Source of the DNA: Euclidia mi | Lineage: Eukaryota; Arthropoda; Insecta; Lepidoptera; Erebidae | Length of the DNA stretch: 64,000 nucleotides | Direction: 5' to 3' | Assembly (NCBI GenBank): GCA_944739405.2 | Contig: OX123182.2 | Coordinates: 103,581,279-103,645,278 of the forward strand | Shown: in pieces, positions 55,266 to 64,000 of the stretch | Layout of the letters: every line of letters begins with the position of its first letter | Position numbering within the stretch: the stretch's first letter is position 1 | Position numbers and translations under genes: made by a program | Notes under the pieces: model-generated | Database searches by the model: none | Seen by the model: only the letters and a program-made list of their open reading frames with translations | What the model was told of the DNA's origin: nothing

Positions 55266-55612
55266 GGTCCGCTGACCAGTCTTACCAGATGTTACAAAAT
55301 ATTAGCTTGTCCCCAGAGCGACTGCCATCTGACCTCCGCATCCTGCCTGCCTTTGCAGGCAGGATAGCAATATTTCTTGGCTTACACTTATGTCAGTTCA
55401 TTCAGAAATAGTGTCTCCCTATTACAACTGTCAAAGATCTGCATGATAGCCGGTACCGATAGCTAAACATGCTCTCCGAGGCATGAAACAAGTGATAATA
55501 ATATAATAAACAATTTAATACGCGCATAACTAATTAGTGGTACGCGCCATGGATTCGAACTCAATACTCTATAGCAGTTTGTTAGTATCTCCACTAAGTT
55601 ATCGCTGTAAGA
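55266..55612 (-). mobile_element. SINE family A, nearly full length, minus strand
   Basis: Minus-strand head CAGCGATAACTTAGTGGAGA, a decayed B box (GAGTTCGAATCC) and CATGGCGCGTACCAC. The body follows with TGCCTCGGAGAGCATG, TTTGACAGTTGTAATAGGGA and GACGGCAGTCGCTC-like blocks. About 347 bp. A short hairpin (ATCCTGCCTGC, loop CTTT) lies at about 55341. Confidence 0.8.
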
Positions 55613-55674
55613 ACATTTTTTTTTTATTTCCTTGAAGCTTTTACTGGGGGACATTCACACAAGATTGTAAATGA

Positions 55675-55905
55675 CATAATAAAATAAAATAAAATAAAAA
55701 TGTCTTTATTTATCTCATATACGAGTTCATACATAAATTGAAGAATCCCCAGTAAGTTACTGAAGTACTTGTGTAGGGGATACTTCGTTCCTTCCCTTAT
55801 ATTATAACAACAATGAGACCAATAAAAAACAATTTTACCAAAAAAGAACAAAGTTAAACTAAAATTAAAAGGAAAAAATAAATAATCAACTAAACAAGAC
55901 ATATC
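55675..55905 (-). repeat. LINE 3' end with (AAAAT)n, minus strand
   Basis: AAAATAAAATAAAATAAAAA followed by TGTCTTTATTTATCTCATAT; reads as a LINE 3' UTR on the minus strand. No coding part. Confidence 0.5.
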
Positions 55906-55980
55906 AAATAGTTACAGCTAGTTCATTGTTCATTACATTATTACAGCAGCTCTATATGTGATTTGTGGTGATATAATTAA

Positions 55981-55993
55981 GTGTGTGTGTGTG

Positions 55994-56046
<53 letters not shown>
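55981..56046. repeat. (TG)n microsatellite
   Basis: About 33 units with one interruption (GATG near 55992). Confidence 0.97.
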
Positions 56047-56048
<2 letters not shown>

Positions 56049-56776
56049 GTCCACGACTCAATGCTAAACAATTCTGATTAAAATATTTTCAGTTTCTTCG
56101 TGTGATAATGTGGCCAGCCATTCGAATAATATTCTTTTGCATTTGAAAAATAAAAGTGGATATATATTCAATTTTCGGTTAATTTTATTATAAATATAAT
56201 ATGACATGAATAGTTATTTTCTGTAAGACGTCGATGGTACCAATGTCCGCAACTGTTCCCTATCCTCCAGGTGCCTGGAACGCAATTACTATACATGCAA
56301 GTTCTCAATTACTTACGTCGGACTGCAGCCTACTAGGTACGATTACCTGTCCTGTTCAGAGAATTGGCTCTTTAAGCAGAGGAAAATTCACACCTATTTC
56401 CTCCAAAATATGCAAGAAATAATAACAATCAATCTAAAATATACGTGTAAGCAGGAACGCCAGGAACGGTAAAGTTATTTTTCTTAATTCATTTTATCAG
56501 TGTTATCAGAAAAAAAAGAAAATCACATTTATTCTATTTATGAAGGCGCATTTGTACGTGCCTTCATATGTTGTCATATAGAAGGATTAATAACTGTATT
56601 AACTTATGCACTAATTATCACATTCATTAGTTATGCGTAAACACTAATATTCACAAATGGCCTTAAAAGAATTGTCATTACAGTGACTAATGACTAATGT
56701 AACATAAAAAACGATACTTGCCACAAGATAACAAGCCTGGTCAGTAACATGTTTTAATTATGCTGTGTTGTCATAT
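56047..56776. other. Intergenic DNA upstream of the SDR pseudogene
   Basis: No feature supported. Confidence 0.4.
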
Positions 56777-56788
56777 GATAAGATTATC
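56777..56788 (+). promoter_or_regulatory. Palindromic GATA motif upstream of the SDR pseudogene
   Basis: GATAAGATTATC holds two head-to-head GATA sites; 92 bp before the ATG at 56869. It has the same core, GATAAGAT, as at 34941 and 40503. Confidence 0.5.
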
Positions 56789-56868
56789 AGGTTCATAAAT
56801 TATTTTATTCCCTGCTCGTTGCTACTTAATAACATTCATTCAAAAGTATAACGACACGAACCAATAAC

Positions 56869-57605
56869 ATGAGTTTGCCAGGCAAAGTAGCGTTAGTGAC
56901 TGGTGCTAGTTCGGGTATTGGAGCCACAATAGCTATCAAGTTTGCAGAGGAAGGAGCACGTGTTTGCTTAGTTGGAAGAAACAAAGGGAAGCTTAGTAAC
57001 GTCGCCAAAACGTGTGGAAATCCGTTAGTCTTGACCACAGACATCGCGAAAGATGATGACGCTAAACGAATTGTAAATGAAACTGTGAAGTACTTCAGCC
57101 AACTGGATATTTTAATCACTAATGCTGGGATTGCATAAGTTGTAAGCATTTTGCAACCGCAAGTTATGGATATATTTAACCAAGTGATGGCTACGAATCT
57201 TTGCGTACCTGTGCTTATATCCCATTGCGCTGTGCCACATCTAGTTAAAACTAAAGGGAACATCATCAATATCTCTAGTATTGCTGCTTTGCGCACGTTT
57301 ACCGTAGGTAGTTTTGCCTACAACGCCAACGTGTCAAAAGCTGCTTTTTGATCATTTTACGAAGTCAATTGCTTTAGACTTTGCACCGAATGGTGTTCGT
57401 GTCAACACAATAAACCCTGGACTAGTGATAACCGATATATAAGAAAACGGATGTGCGACTAAAGAACAAGTAGCAGCTGTTTACGAACATTTTAACCAAA
57501 TAACTGGTCTTGTTTAACCATCTGGTGCCAAAAAAATAGCTGATTTAGCTTTATTTTTGGCGAGCGATAAGGCTAAAGCAATAACTGGTTCGGCGAATCT
57601 TATCT
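56869..57605 (+). pseudogene. Broken third SDR (FabG-like)
   Basis: Opens like the intact genes (MSLPGKVALV, TGASSGIG). It stops (TAA) right after AGIA at about 57138 and then continues in frame as VVSILQPQVMDIFNQVMATN, CAVPHLVKTKGNIINISS and FAYNANVSKAA. Further damage: NNAG has become TNAG, extra codons fall inside the YxxxK motif, and there is a frameshift at the run of T near 57350. A TAA follows TDI near 57440 and another follows TGLV near 57517. It ends GSANL, after which the normal C-terminus is absent and a SINE follows 40 bp later. More similar to SDR 2 than to SDR 1. Non-functional. Confidence 0.93.
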
Positions 57606-57644
57606 TATATAACAAATTATTTATTGTTGACTATTATAGTGTTT

Positions 57645-57886
57645 ATCCGTGTGGTGACGGATTAAGAATAGGGAATGTCGCCACCCCATATCATCCCGTG
57701 GGTGTCGTAAGAGCTGACAGAGGGAGCATATTATGCAGAGAACAGCACTGTAAGAGAAGGAAAACTTGATACAAACCCTATACCAACCCGTTTGGCCAGC
57801 GTGGTATAGTAGGCCAATTCCTCCTTTCAAAGGAGAGGCCTAGTCCAGCAGTGGACTGTTAAAGGCTGATGATGATGATGATGATG
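57645..57886 (+). mobile_element. SINE, family C copy 3
   Basis: Plus-strand copy from CCGTGTGGTGACGGATTAAG to GGCTGATGATGATGATGATG. Flanked by ATTATAGTGTTT (57633-57644) and ATTATAGTATTT (57887-57898), a 12-bp duplication with one change. Inserted just behind the SDR pseudogene. Confidence 0.9.
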
Positions 57887-57943
57887 ATTATAGTATTTTC
57901 TTTTAAATAACTTAGTACCTGATATTACCTGTTTCATTGTGTC

Positions 57944-58285
57944 ATCATCGGCAATCACGGCGCGCACCAATGACTTTTCGAAGTTAAGTGCGTATTAAAT
58001 TGGTAATTATCGCTTGCCCCGTGCTTCGGAGAGCACGTTAAACCGTCGGTCCCGGCTTTCATGAAGATCTTTGACAGTCGTTACGGGGAGTTAGTACCCT
58101 CAAATAAACTGATACTGGTCTAAACCATGGAATATCGCTATCCCTTTGGGTTGCGGCGGTCAGACGGCAGTCGCTCTGTAGAAAAGCTGATATTCTGTCA
58201 TATCCGGTTGGACCAGTGAGTGGAGCTCGGGCTCCAAGGCGTGTAAGTCATGGATGTAACCGGGATAACGCTAGGGCGATGATGA
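57944..58285 (+). mobile_element. SINE family A, 5'-truncated
   Basis: Begins at CACGGCGCGCACCAATGACT (just after the B box), then CGCTTGCCCCGTGCTTCGGA, TTTGACAGTCGTTACGGGGA, CTGATACTGGTCTAAACCAT and GCGGCGGTCAGACGGCAGTC. It ends GGGATAACGCTAGGGCGATG. Confidence 0.85.
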
Positions 58286-58289
58286 ATTG

Positions 58290-58735
58290 TGTTATCATCC
58301 GCTGCATCACTCTCATGCATCTTATTTAGTCATCTGTTATCGATACATCGTCTGTTATATGACTATAAATGTAGGTATACATAGTAAATAACAATTACAA
58401 TTAGGCACAATTGTATTGTAAATAGGCTTGTGTGATGTGTGTTGTAAGATTTGACGGATGTCAGCGAAAACAATAACTATGCCGAGGCCGCGAGTACTAA
58501 GCGGTGGGCCTAATCTGGGCCGGATCACTCGCTCGCGCTGACTCGCCTCTCAGGACGCCTAGGACACCGAGACGGTTTAATGAGACGGCCTTGAAGGCAC
58601 TTTAATTGTATAGATTTCATATTAAATAAGAATTTGACGCGAAAGAATATGCCGTCCGTTTGGTCGGATCCATTTTTGAGGTAAAATTTGAAGTCGCTAT
58701 TTGACAAAATATTTATCGATAAATAGATACAAGAG
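58290..58735. other. Intergenic DNA, partly GC-rich
   Basis: 58460-58590 is GC-richer than its surroundings (ATGCCGAGGCCGCGAGTACT); no motif recognised. Confidence 0.4.
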
Positions 58736-58738
58736 TTG

Positions 58739-59260
58739 GGAAAAAATTACAAATGCTACTGGGGATGTAAGGAAACAATGAGTACAGGAACTAAGATGAA
58801 TCTCAATACAAAGTTGTATAATTTGTATAAAACCTGCATTATACCAATTTTTCACAATTATAATAAAAATAATAGTGCCAATGACTGCCAAACTTGGTTT
58901 ATATTTTACTCACTAAAGTAAAAATCAGGAAACAAAAACAGAAAAGACATACTGAAAATAATATGGCACGCCGACAAGGCAACAAAAATATCAAAATAAC
59001 GCATGGAACTTATAAGAAATCACTGCGACAGTAAATAAACTGAAGCTAGATAAACGGCTTCTCATTAAATGGTCAGCATTTAATGAGAAGCCTTATAAAT
59101 TACAACAAAACCATATATATTGGTACACACGAGATATAAACAGAAAAGGACGTAGACAATTTCAATGAAAATAAATAATATGGCAGAAAATATGGACTTA
59201 CAAAGAGAGCTGAATGTTGGAGAAGGCCTTACTTTGACAAATATACCGGCTTGTCGTCAC
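58739..59260 (+). pseudogene. Degenerate RTE-type LINE RT fragment
   Basis: Reads GKNYKCYWGCKETMSTGTKM, then KLYNLYKTCIIPIF and DCQTWFI. These resemble the W..FW..K and CI-P-L-YG-CQTW landmarks at the end of RTE reverse transcriptases, but YG has been lost. Downstream is too decayed to read reliably. A 16-bp-arm perfect hairpin lies at 59056-59092. Confidence 0.45.
59056..59092. repeat. Perfect 16-bp inverted repeat, 5-nt loop
   Basis: Arms 59056-59071 and 59077-59092 (GGCTTCTCATTAAATG and its complement); loop GTCAG. Confidence 0.95.
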
Positions 59261-59329
59261 AGACTCGCTAGTCATTTTGATTAAATAAAAAATATTGACC
59301 AAATTCAGTTTATTTTTATATTAAATTCT

Positions 59330-59735
59330 TACATTGCTGACTGACTGACATACAACGTACAGCCGAAGTTATCGGGCGCAAAAATAAATTTGGCATGAAA
59401 ATACTATGCATAGTTGTATATACCTTGGAAGGGGTAGAGGTGTAATCGGCAAAGGGGTAGAGGTGTAAAATTGCCAGCCTAATGCCATCTAACGGGCACC
59501 AATGTGCCCGTTAGATGGCATTAGGCTCGTCCCCTATTACATTGGAACCGAAACATAAGTGGCGAAGTGTGGGTGTGTAATACACCTCTGCCTACCCCTT
59601 CAGGGATAAGAAAGGTAAGGGAAGAGGTGCACTAAGAGAGGAATTCCTGAATTTCAAGATCCAGATTTCCTGGATTCCATTCCAGACATGTTAAAAATGC
59701 GGGCGTAGCTGCCGGCATCCTCTAGTTACAGATCC
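59330..59735 (+). repeat. 'ACTGACTGAC' repeat copy interrupted by SINE B
   Basis: Left piece 59330-59404 (GCTGACTGACTGACATACAA, AAATTTGGCATG), right piece about 59626-59735 (GTGCACTAAGAGAGGAATTC, GCGGGCGTAGCTGCCGGCAT). Confidence 0.7.
59405..59625 (+). mobile_element. Truncated, partly inverted SINE family B copy with hairpin
   Basis: The right half (CGTCCCCTATTACATTGGAA to CACCTCTGCCTACCCCTTCA) is the SINE B 3' part on the plus strand. The left half carries the same 3' sequence inverted and twice (GGGGTAGAGGTGTAA). At the junction is a perfect 24-bp-arm hairpin (59476-59499 and 59504-59527, loop CAAT). It looks like a head-to-head fold-back dimer. Confidence 0.75.
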
Positions 59736-59739
59736 TTAT

Positions 59740-61782
59740 CATCATAATAGCAAATCAGTTGCGTGACTTACCTCACACTATATCATCGCGCGCGCCTAAA
59801 CTACAAAAGTTACAAAATATGGAAATTCAACAGTGGCTTTCTTTTATGCCGTGCAAACTAAACTTGGGAAGGATTTTTGCATATTTCACCACTAACGGGT
59901 TTAAAATTTTCAGCAGTTTATCATTAAAAACTACAGATTTTAGATAAGACTGCGTTTGCTGCTACTTAGCACCACATACACATTGTCATACCACATTGTC
60001 TAACCTTCTAAAATTGCGGCAATTTGATTGAAGAGGCGCCCAATAGTATGAAACTTTCATAACTAACAACATAAACTAACATTATAAGATAAAACATGTC
60101 CAACTAAATCTCGTTACCGACCTAGAGTGATAAAGTTATAAAATATGTTTAATGTCTACACTACTTACTATTAGACCCTTCATACACAAGGCAACGTGAT
60201 ACTATTCTAAAGTAATATACATACTTACGTTGGGAGTTTATAGTAGCACACGATTTTTACACGTGGCATCTCAAGACGCGAATCGTTTCTTCGACATTAG
60301 TTAACTTTAGGCGTAGCAGCTACACAACTCACATAAAATAAATAGTTCGCTTGCAGTGAAGATCTCGGCAGACAGGTAGCGCGCGAAAGGCGTCATCGGC
60401 GATGCCTGTTTCTGCAGGCGAACCTCTTTGAATTTATATTGCGGCGGTTGAATTGTACTAAAAGTGCCGACTATCGAAATTTAAGTAGCCTTGTGTACGA
60501 AGGGCCTAAACAAACTCATAAGACTAAAATTTCGCAAAGTTCGAAGCACAACTTTAGTGCCACAATTACGAATGTATGTCTTGTAAGTAGTTTGGTAGAA
60601 AATACATTTGACGACTTTCTTCTCGAAGCAACTGCATTAATCCTGACGATATTAAGAAGATTGATCTCTTAAATCCGACATACGAAGGCAAGGGACATAT
60701 AAAACATGTTTCGCAATTATTTTTGACGTTCGTGCTGGAGATTTCGTCGTATAAAATAAAATAGGTTAGAGCAATGGCTTTGCTTTGTCGTTTTACGTCA
60801 CTATCTAGTTTTGCCGGCTTTTATTGAGTTTTGTAATATGTATCTATGTTAACTTTATTTTTGCTATTCGTGTACTATTGACCTTTGTTATACCAACTAT
60901 TGAAACTTTAAAAATTCTTCGTACTCACATTTTTATGGAAATAAGTATCATACTAATTGCCAAAAAAATGCCATGGTATTCGGTAAAATAAATGTTTTGT
61001 AAATAATGGAATAGAGGAAGGCGCTTATAATAGGATTAAAGCGTTCGTTTAAACTCTCGATCTCGCGGTGTTCACGGAACAAAACATAAGGATTAAAAAA
61101 AATAGATTCATAGTTTGTATGAAACTTTTTATTTTTTTATGCTGGTGACGTTGCCAAAGGCTAATGGAAATAATATAATAAAAAAACAGATTATAATTAT
61201 AAATAATTTATTTGTCGTATAAAACTTCATCCCGATTTATAGCTAATGGTCACGCAACACAGAAACTTGGTTATCACAAACGATCTGTAGAGATATTGCC
61301 ATTACTAACACGTTAGGAGGACGTTTGTTATCATACACAACTGAGTGGTGCCCATCCAACCTAATCGCCTTACAGCACTCTAGGGATGCGAGCAAACCAA
61401 CGGGCGATTTCAAACGTCACTCTTAAATTGTTTGAAGATTTACGAAATGTTGCTGTCACATGTATGTGTTTGACATACTCTTTGCAACTTCTGTGAAAAT
61501 GTGTTAGTAATGCTTTTTATTTTTTTATTTTAAGGCATATAGTCATCTTAACGTAATTACGATTTTAGCCTTGGGATCTGTCTAGTCCATAAATATAAAT
61601 CGACTATCATTTGGCTTAGATGGCTTTCTGAACAGGTGTTCATCAAGAATCATATCCGAAACTTTAGGCAAGACGTTCTAAAGAGAGTGGTGACGGTAAG
61701 ATACCAAGGTATCCCAACGAGCTATCATCACTCACTCACTCTCACTTACTCACTAGCATCCTCTGGTTATATCGCTCATAAG
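59740..61782. other. Intergenic DNA
   Basis: About 2 kb with no supported feature; the 60-77-codon open frames (59759, 60439) lack motifs. Confidence 0.45.
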
Positions 61783-62060
61783 GTGCCTTGGCTTGCCTAT
61801 TGTAGAAGGTCAGCAAAGTTAAGTAGCGCTGTCACATGCTGCTAATTGGATGAGTGATCGCGTGTGGCATTTACATCAGAGCACTACTGTGCTTCGAAGG
61901 GCATGTGCAGCTATCGGTCTGGGTTCTTCTCTCACGACAAGAATCATTAGGCAATGTCGGAAGCCTTCGTGCGGACTGAAAACTCCGACATCAGAGTTGG
62001 CTACACAGTCACGCGAAAGAAGTACTACTCGTTGTATCATCATCTCCACGTCCCCTAAGG
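61783..62060 (+). mobile_element. SINE with a 5S rRNA-like internal promoter
   Basis: AAAGTTAAGTAGCG (61815-61828) matches the box A of 5S rRNA genes, and GCTAATTGGATGAGTGATCGCGTG-type sequence at 61841-61864 matches the box C region (consensus TTGGATGGGTGACCGC). Spacing between the two fits a 5S gene. The flanks do not form a 5S rRNA: the 5' part (GTGCCTTGGCTTGCC) and the following body (CAGAGCACTACTGTGCTTCG) are unrelated. The body shares AGCACTAC-GTGCTTCG-type wording with SINE A. Promoter boxes have substitutions, so it is an old copy. Open frames here are incidental. Confidence 0.7.
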
Positions 62061-63828
62061 CTCCCCACATTTTTTTCGAAACACAGCTCATATGAAAGTA
62101 AAATATTTAATAAGCTACCACTGTATGTATTAAAATGTAAAACGTAACTAACAATCCCATTGGACGGTCGGAATTTCAACAGTGAATTCTGTTAGATAAC
62201 AGATCAACCCAATCATACCATCGATCTTCATTCAATAATGTTAAAAATTGTATGATATAGGTCAAGGCCCAAACAAACATTTAAGAGCAACTTGCAACAA
62301 TAACTAAGCTTTAAACAAACTACCGAACACTCTGATGTCTTTTATATAGTAGCCATAAAGTAATATAGCTACTGGCCACAAAACCTCATAAACGGTCAAT
62401 CTAACAAATAGAGGCGTAGTGTCGATAAATGTTTTATAGTAGTGTCCATTATTTTACTAGATAATGAATATAAAATAATAAGTTACACCAATATTAAGGT
62501 GAATTCGCCATTTTTATGACGCATTTCACAAACTTTGTGACAATTCTTCGACAAGCTTTACGAGTAATTTTCATAAAATTCGGCCAAGGATATTCCAAAC
62601 CACTGGATTGAGTTTTGATGGAACTTTGTTAAAAAAAAAAAAATACGAGGAGGTAAGCTAATTTTGTTGATATTCTCGTGGTTATATATAGTACGTTTTA
62701 GTACGAAATACTTTATTTTCAATTCCAGCTTTATTGAGAAATGGGGCTTTTAATAAAATTCAAGTAGCGCTTAACTTTTATTTGTAAATCGTAATTGAGT
62801 AGCTTTATAAGAATGTGCCCATTTCTTATAATATTTTATCTTTGGCAAGTAAGTAATTTAGATTACAAATACATCTATTTTTAATGAGAATAATACAGTA
62901 TACGTGGGTACTAGGTTATATATCCTGGGCAACTTTATAAATACTTCAACATCACAGATGAACATTTAATTAAATTAAAACTACAATTTGCTTATCACGT
63001 CAGTATAAGTTGTCTTAGCAAATTATCATCTTCCTATCGTACTTACATAAAAATTAAATTACGTTATTACATTATAAACTTGAATGTTTGATCCGTGGAT
63101 TAATTTATTCATGATCATGTATAAAACAAAGCAGTCCTAAGAAAAACGAAGGGACATAACCAGCTGATTCTAAAATAGAACATAATACCATAATAGGATT
63201 ATATTTCAAAGCAACTCAATCAAGCTAAGAAACATTTTTACTGACGAGTGGTGAGATATTTTATTAATTGCAGTCCTTCATGCTTTGTACTAAAGTAAAC
63301 TTGCGTCGCGTCGTTGACAACCGATGTTTTACCCATTGACATGTAACATAATATAGAATAGAGTAAAGACATTGGATGGCGTTATGATTACTATGACAGG
63401 AACATAGCTTCTCTTCTTTTTAGGGTAAAATATGAATTCATTTTCGACGAATTAATTGTACAGGTATATATAATATACGTTCAAAATCATATCTTCACTC
63501 ATAAAATTCTTGTCGATATTAAACAGCCCATAAAATAATAATGATATCCAAACAGGAAAATGTTTGAACATAATATCTATCAATTGGAAGAAAGACGTGA
63601 GTATTAATATGTCTGTAAATATTTTATGTGGCAACTTTTGAAACAGACGCCGCCGTAGCTACCATAAACGTGCGAATGATGGCTATGAATGCAAGAAAGA
63701 GGAATGAAAGTTAATCGTGTATTAATGGGGTATTAAAAACTTTAGCCATCAGTAAACGACGCGACTGTATGGGGTTAATATGGATAGGAGTTTGAATTAT
63801 TACATAGATATTACAAATTCAAACTTGA
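62061..63828. other. Intergenic DNA
   Basis: No supported feature in about 1.8 kb. Confidence 0.45.
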
Positions 63829-64000
63829 GCAGTAGCGATAGCCTACTGGAGATACCAATAGACTGCCATGTAGAGGGTATCGGGTTCGAATCAACGGCGC
63901 ACACCAATGACTTTTTGGAGTTATGTGCATTAAATTGTTAGTTGCCCCGTGCCTCGGAAAGCACGTTAAGCCGTCAGTCCTGGTTGTCAGGAAGATCTCT
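63829..64000 (+). mobile_element. SINE family A, cut by the window edge
   Basis: Head GCAGTAGCGATAGCCTACTG, B box GGGTTCGAATCA, then CGGCGCACACCAATGAC, TTGCCCCGTGCCTCGGAA and GCACGTTAAGCCGTCAGTCC up to the edge. Confidence 0.85.

Noticed and set aside
61815..61865. Possible 5S rRNA gene
   Set aside because: Only the internal promoter resembles 5S; the ends and terminator do not, and substitutions lie in box C.
61850..62095. 81-codon open frame
   Set aside because: Lies across the 5S-like SINE; incidental.

Overview
The window looks like gene-poor, repeat-rich DNA from a lepidopteran (moth or butterfly) nuclear genome. I infer this from the AT-rich sequence, BEL/Pao and R4/Dong-type retroelements, RTE-type LINE tails ending in GATGATG or GTATGTATG, several tRNA-headed SINE families of the kind common in Lepidoptera, and intronless FabG-like short-chain dehydrogenase (SDR) genes. 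No bacterial operon, CRISPR array or genuine tRNA/rRNA gene is visible. The only convincing host genes are SDR paralogues.

Layout. 1-2650 is a decayed BEL/Pao element on the minus strand that runs off the left edge. 2651-6036 is non-coding with SINE and LINE scraps and a chain of four adjacent hairpins (4511-4719). 6037-23396 is a second BEL/Pao element on the minus strand with TG...CA LTRs and an identical 5-bp target duplication (CCTTT) on both sides. Its own sequence adds up to about 6.6 kb, but it has been stretched to 17.4 kb by insertions. Pol is split by a block holding a Dong-like element in TAA repeats, a GC-rich segment and a Jockey/CR1-type LINE. Gag is split by a 5.6-kb compound insertion containing a head-to-tail pair of ~2.1-kb elements, each with an internal ~118-bp satellite. 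The 5' LTR carries two small insertions. A solo LTR with ATAT duplications follows at 23598-24007.

24-34.6 kb is intergenic with LINE/SINE copies, a 361-bp foldback element and tandem repeats. 35-41.4 kb holds two intact single-exon SDR genes (35015-35779 and 40586-41347) and a 39-bp relic of a further SDR 3' end (38081-38119). A third, broken SDR lies at 56869-57605. All three gene starts have a GATAAGAT motif about 75-92 bp upstream of the ATG. Copies of one SINE family lie beside three of these loci.

41.5-51 kb is LINE-rich, including a nearly complete two-ORF LINE (46380-50818) with an open endonuclease/reverse-transcriptase frame. 51-64 kb holds further SINEs, a 993-bp terminal-inverted-repeat element, LINE relics and a SINE with a 5S rRNA-like internal promoter (about 61783-62060).

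The SDR genes are probably small tandem-duplicated detoxification or lipid/hormone-metabolism enzymes. The rest is a layered record of transposition. The least expected signals are the recurrent perfect short-loop palindromes, the dimeric satellite-bearing element dense in YY1/Pho-like sites, the 5S-headed SINE and the shared GATA motif of the SDR paralogues. Alignments were done by eye; family names are inferred from motifs and not from searches.
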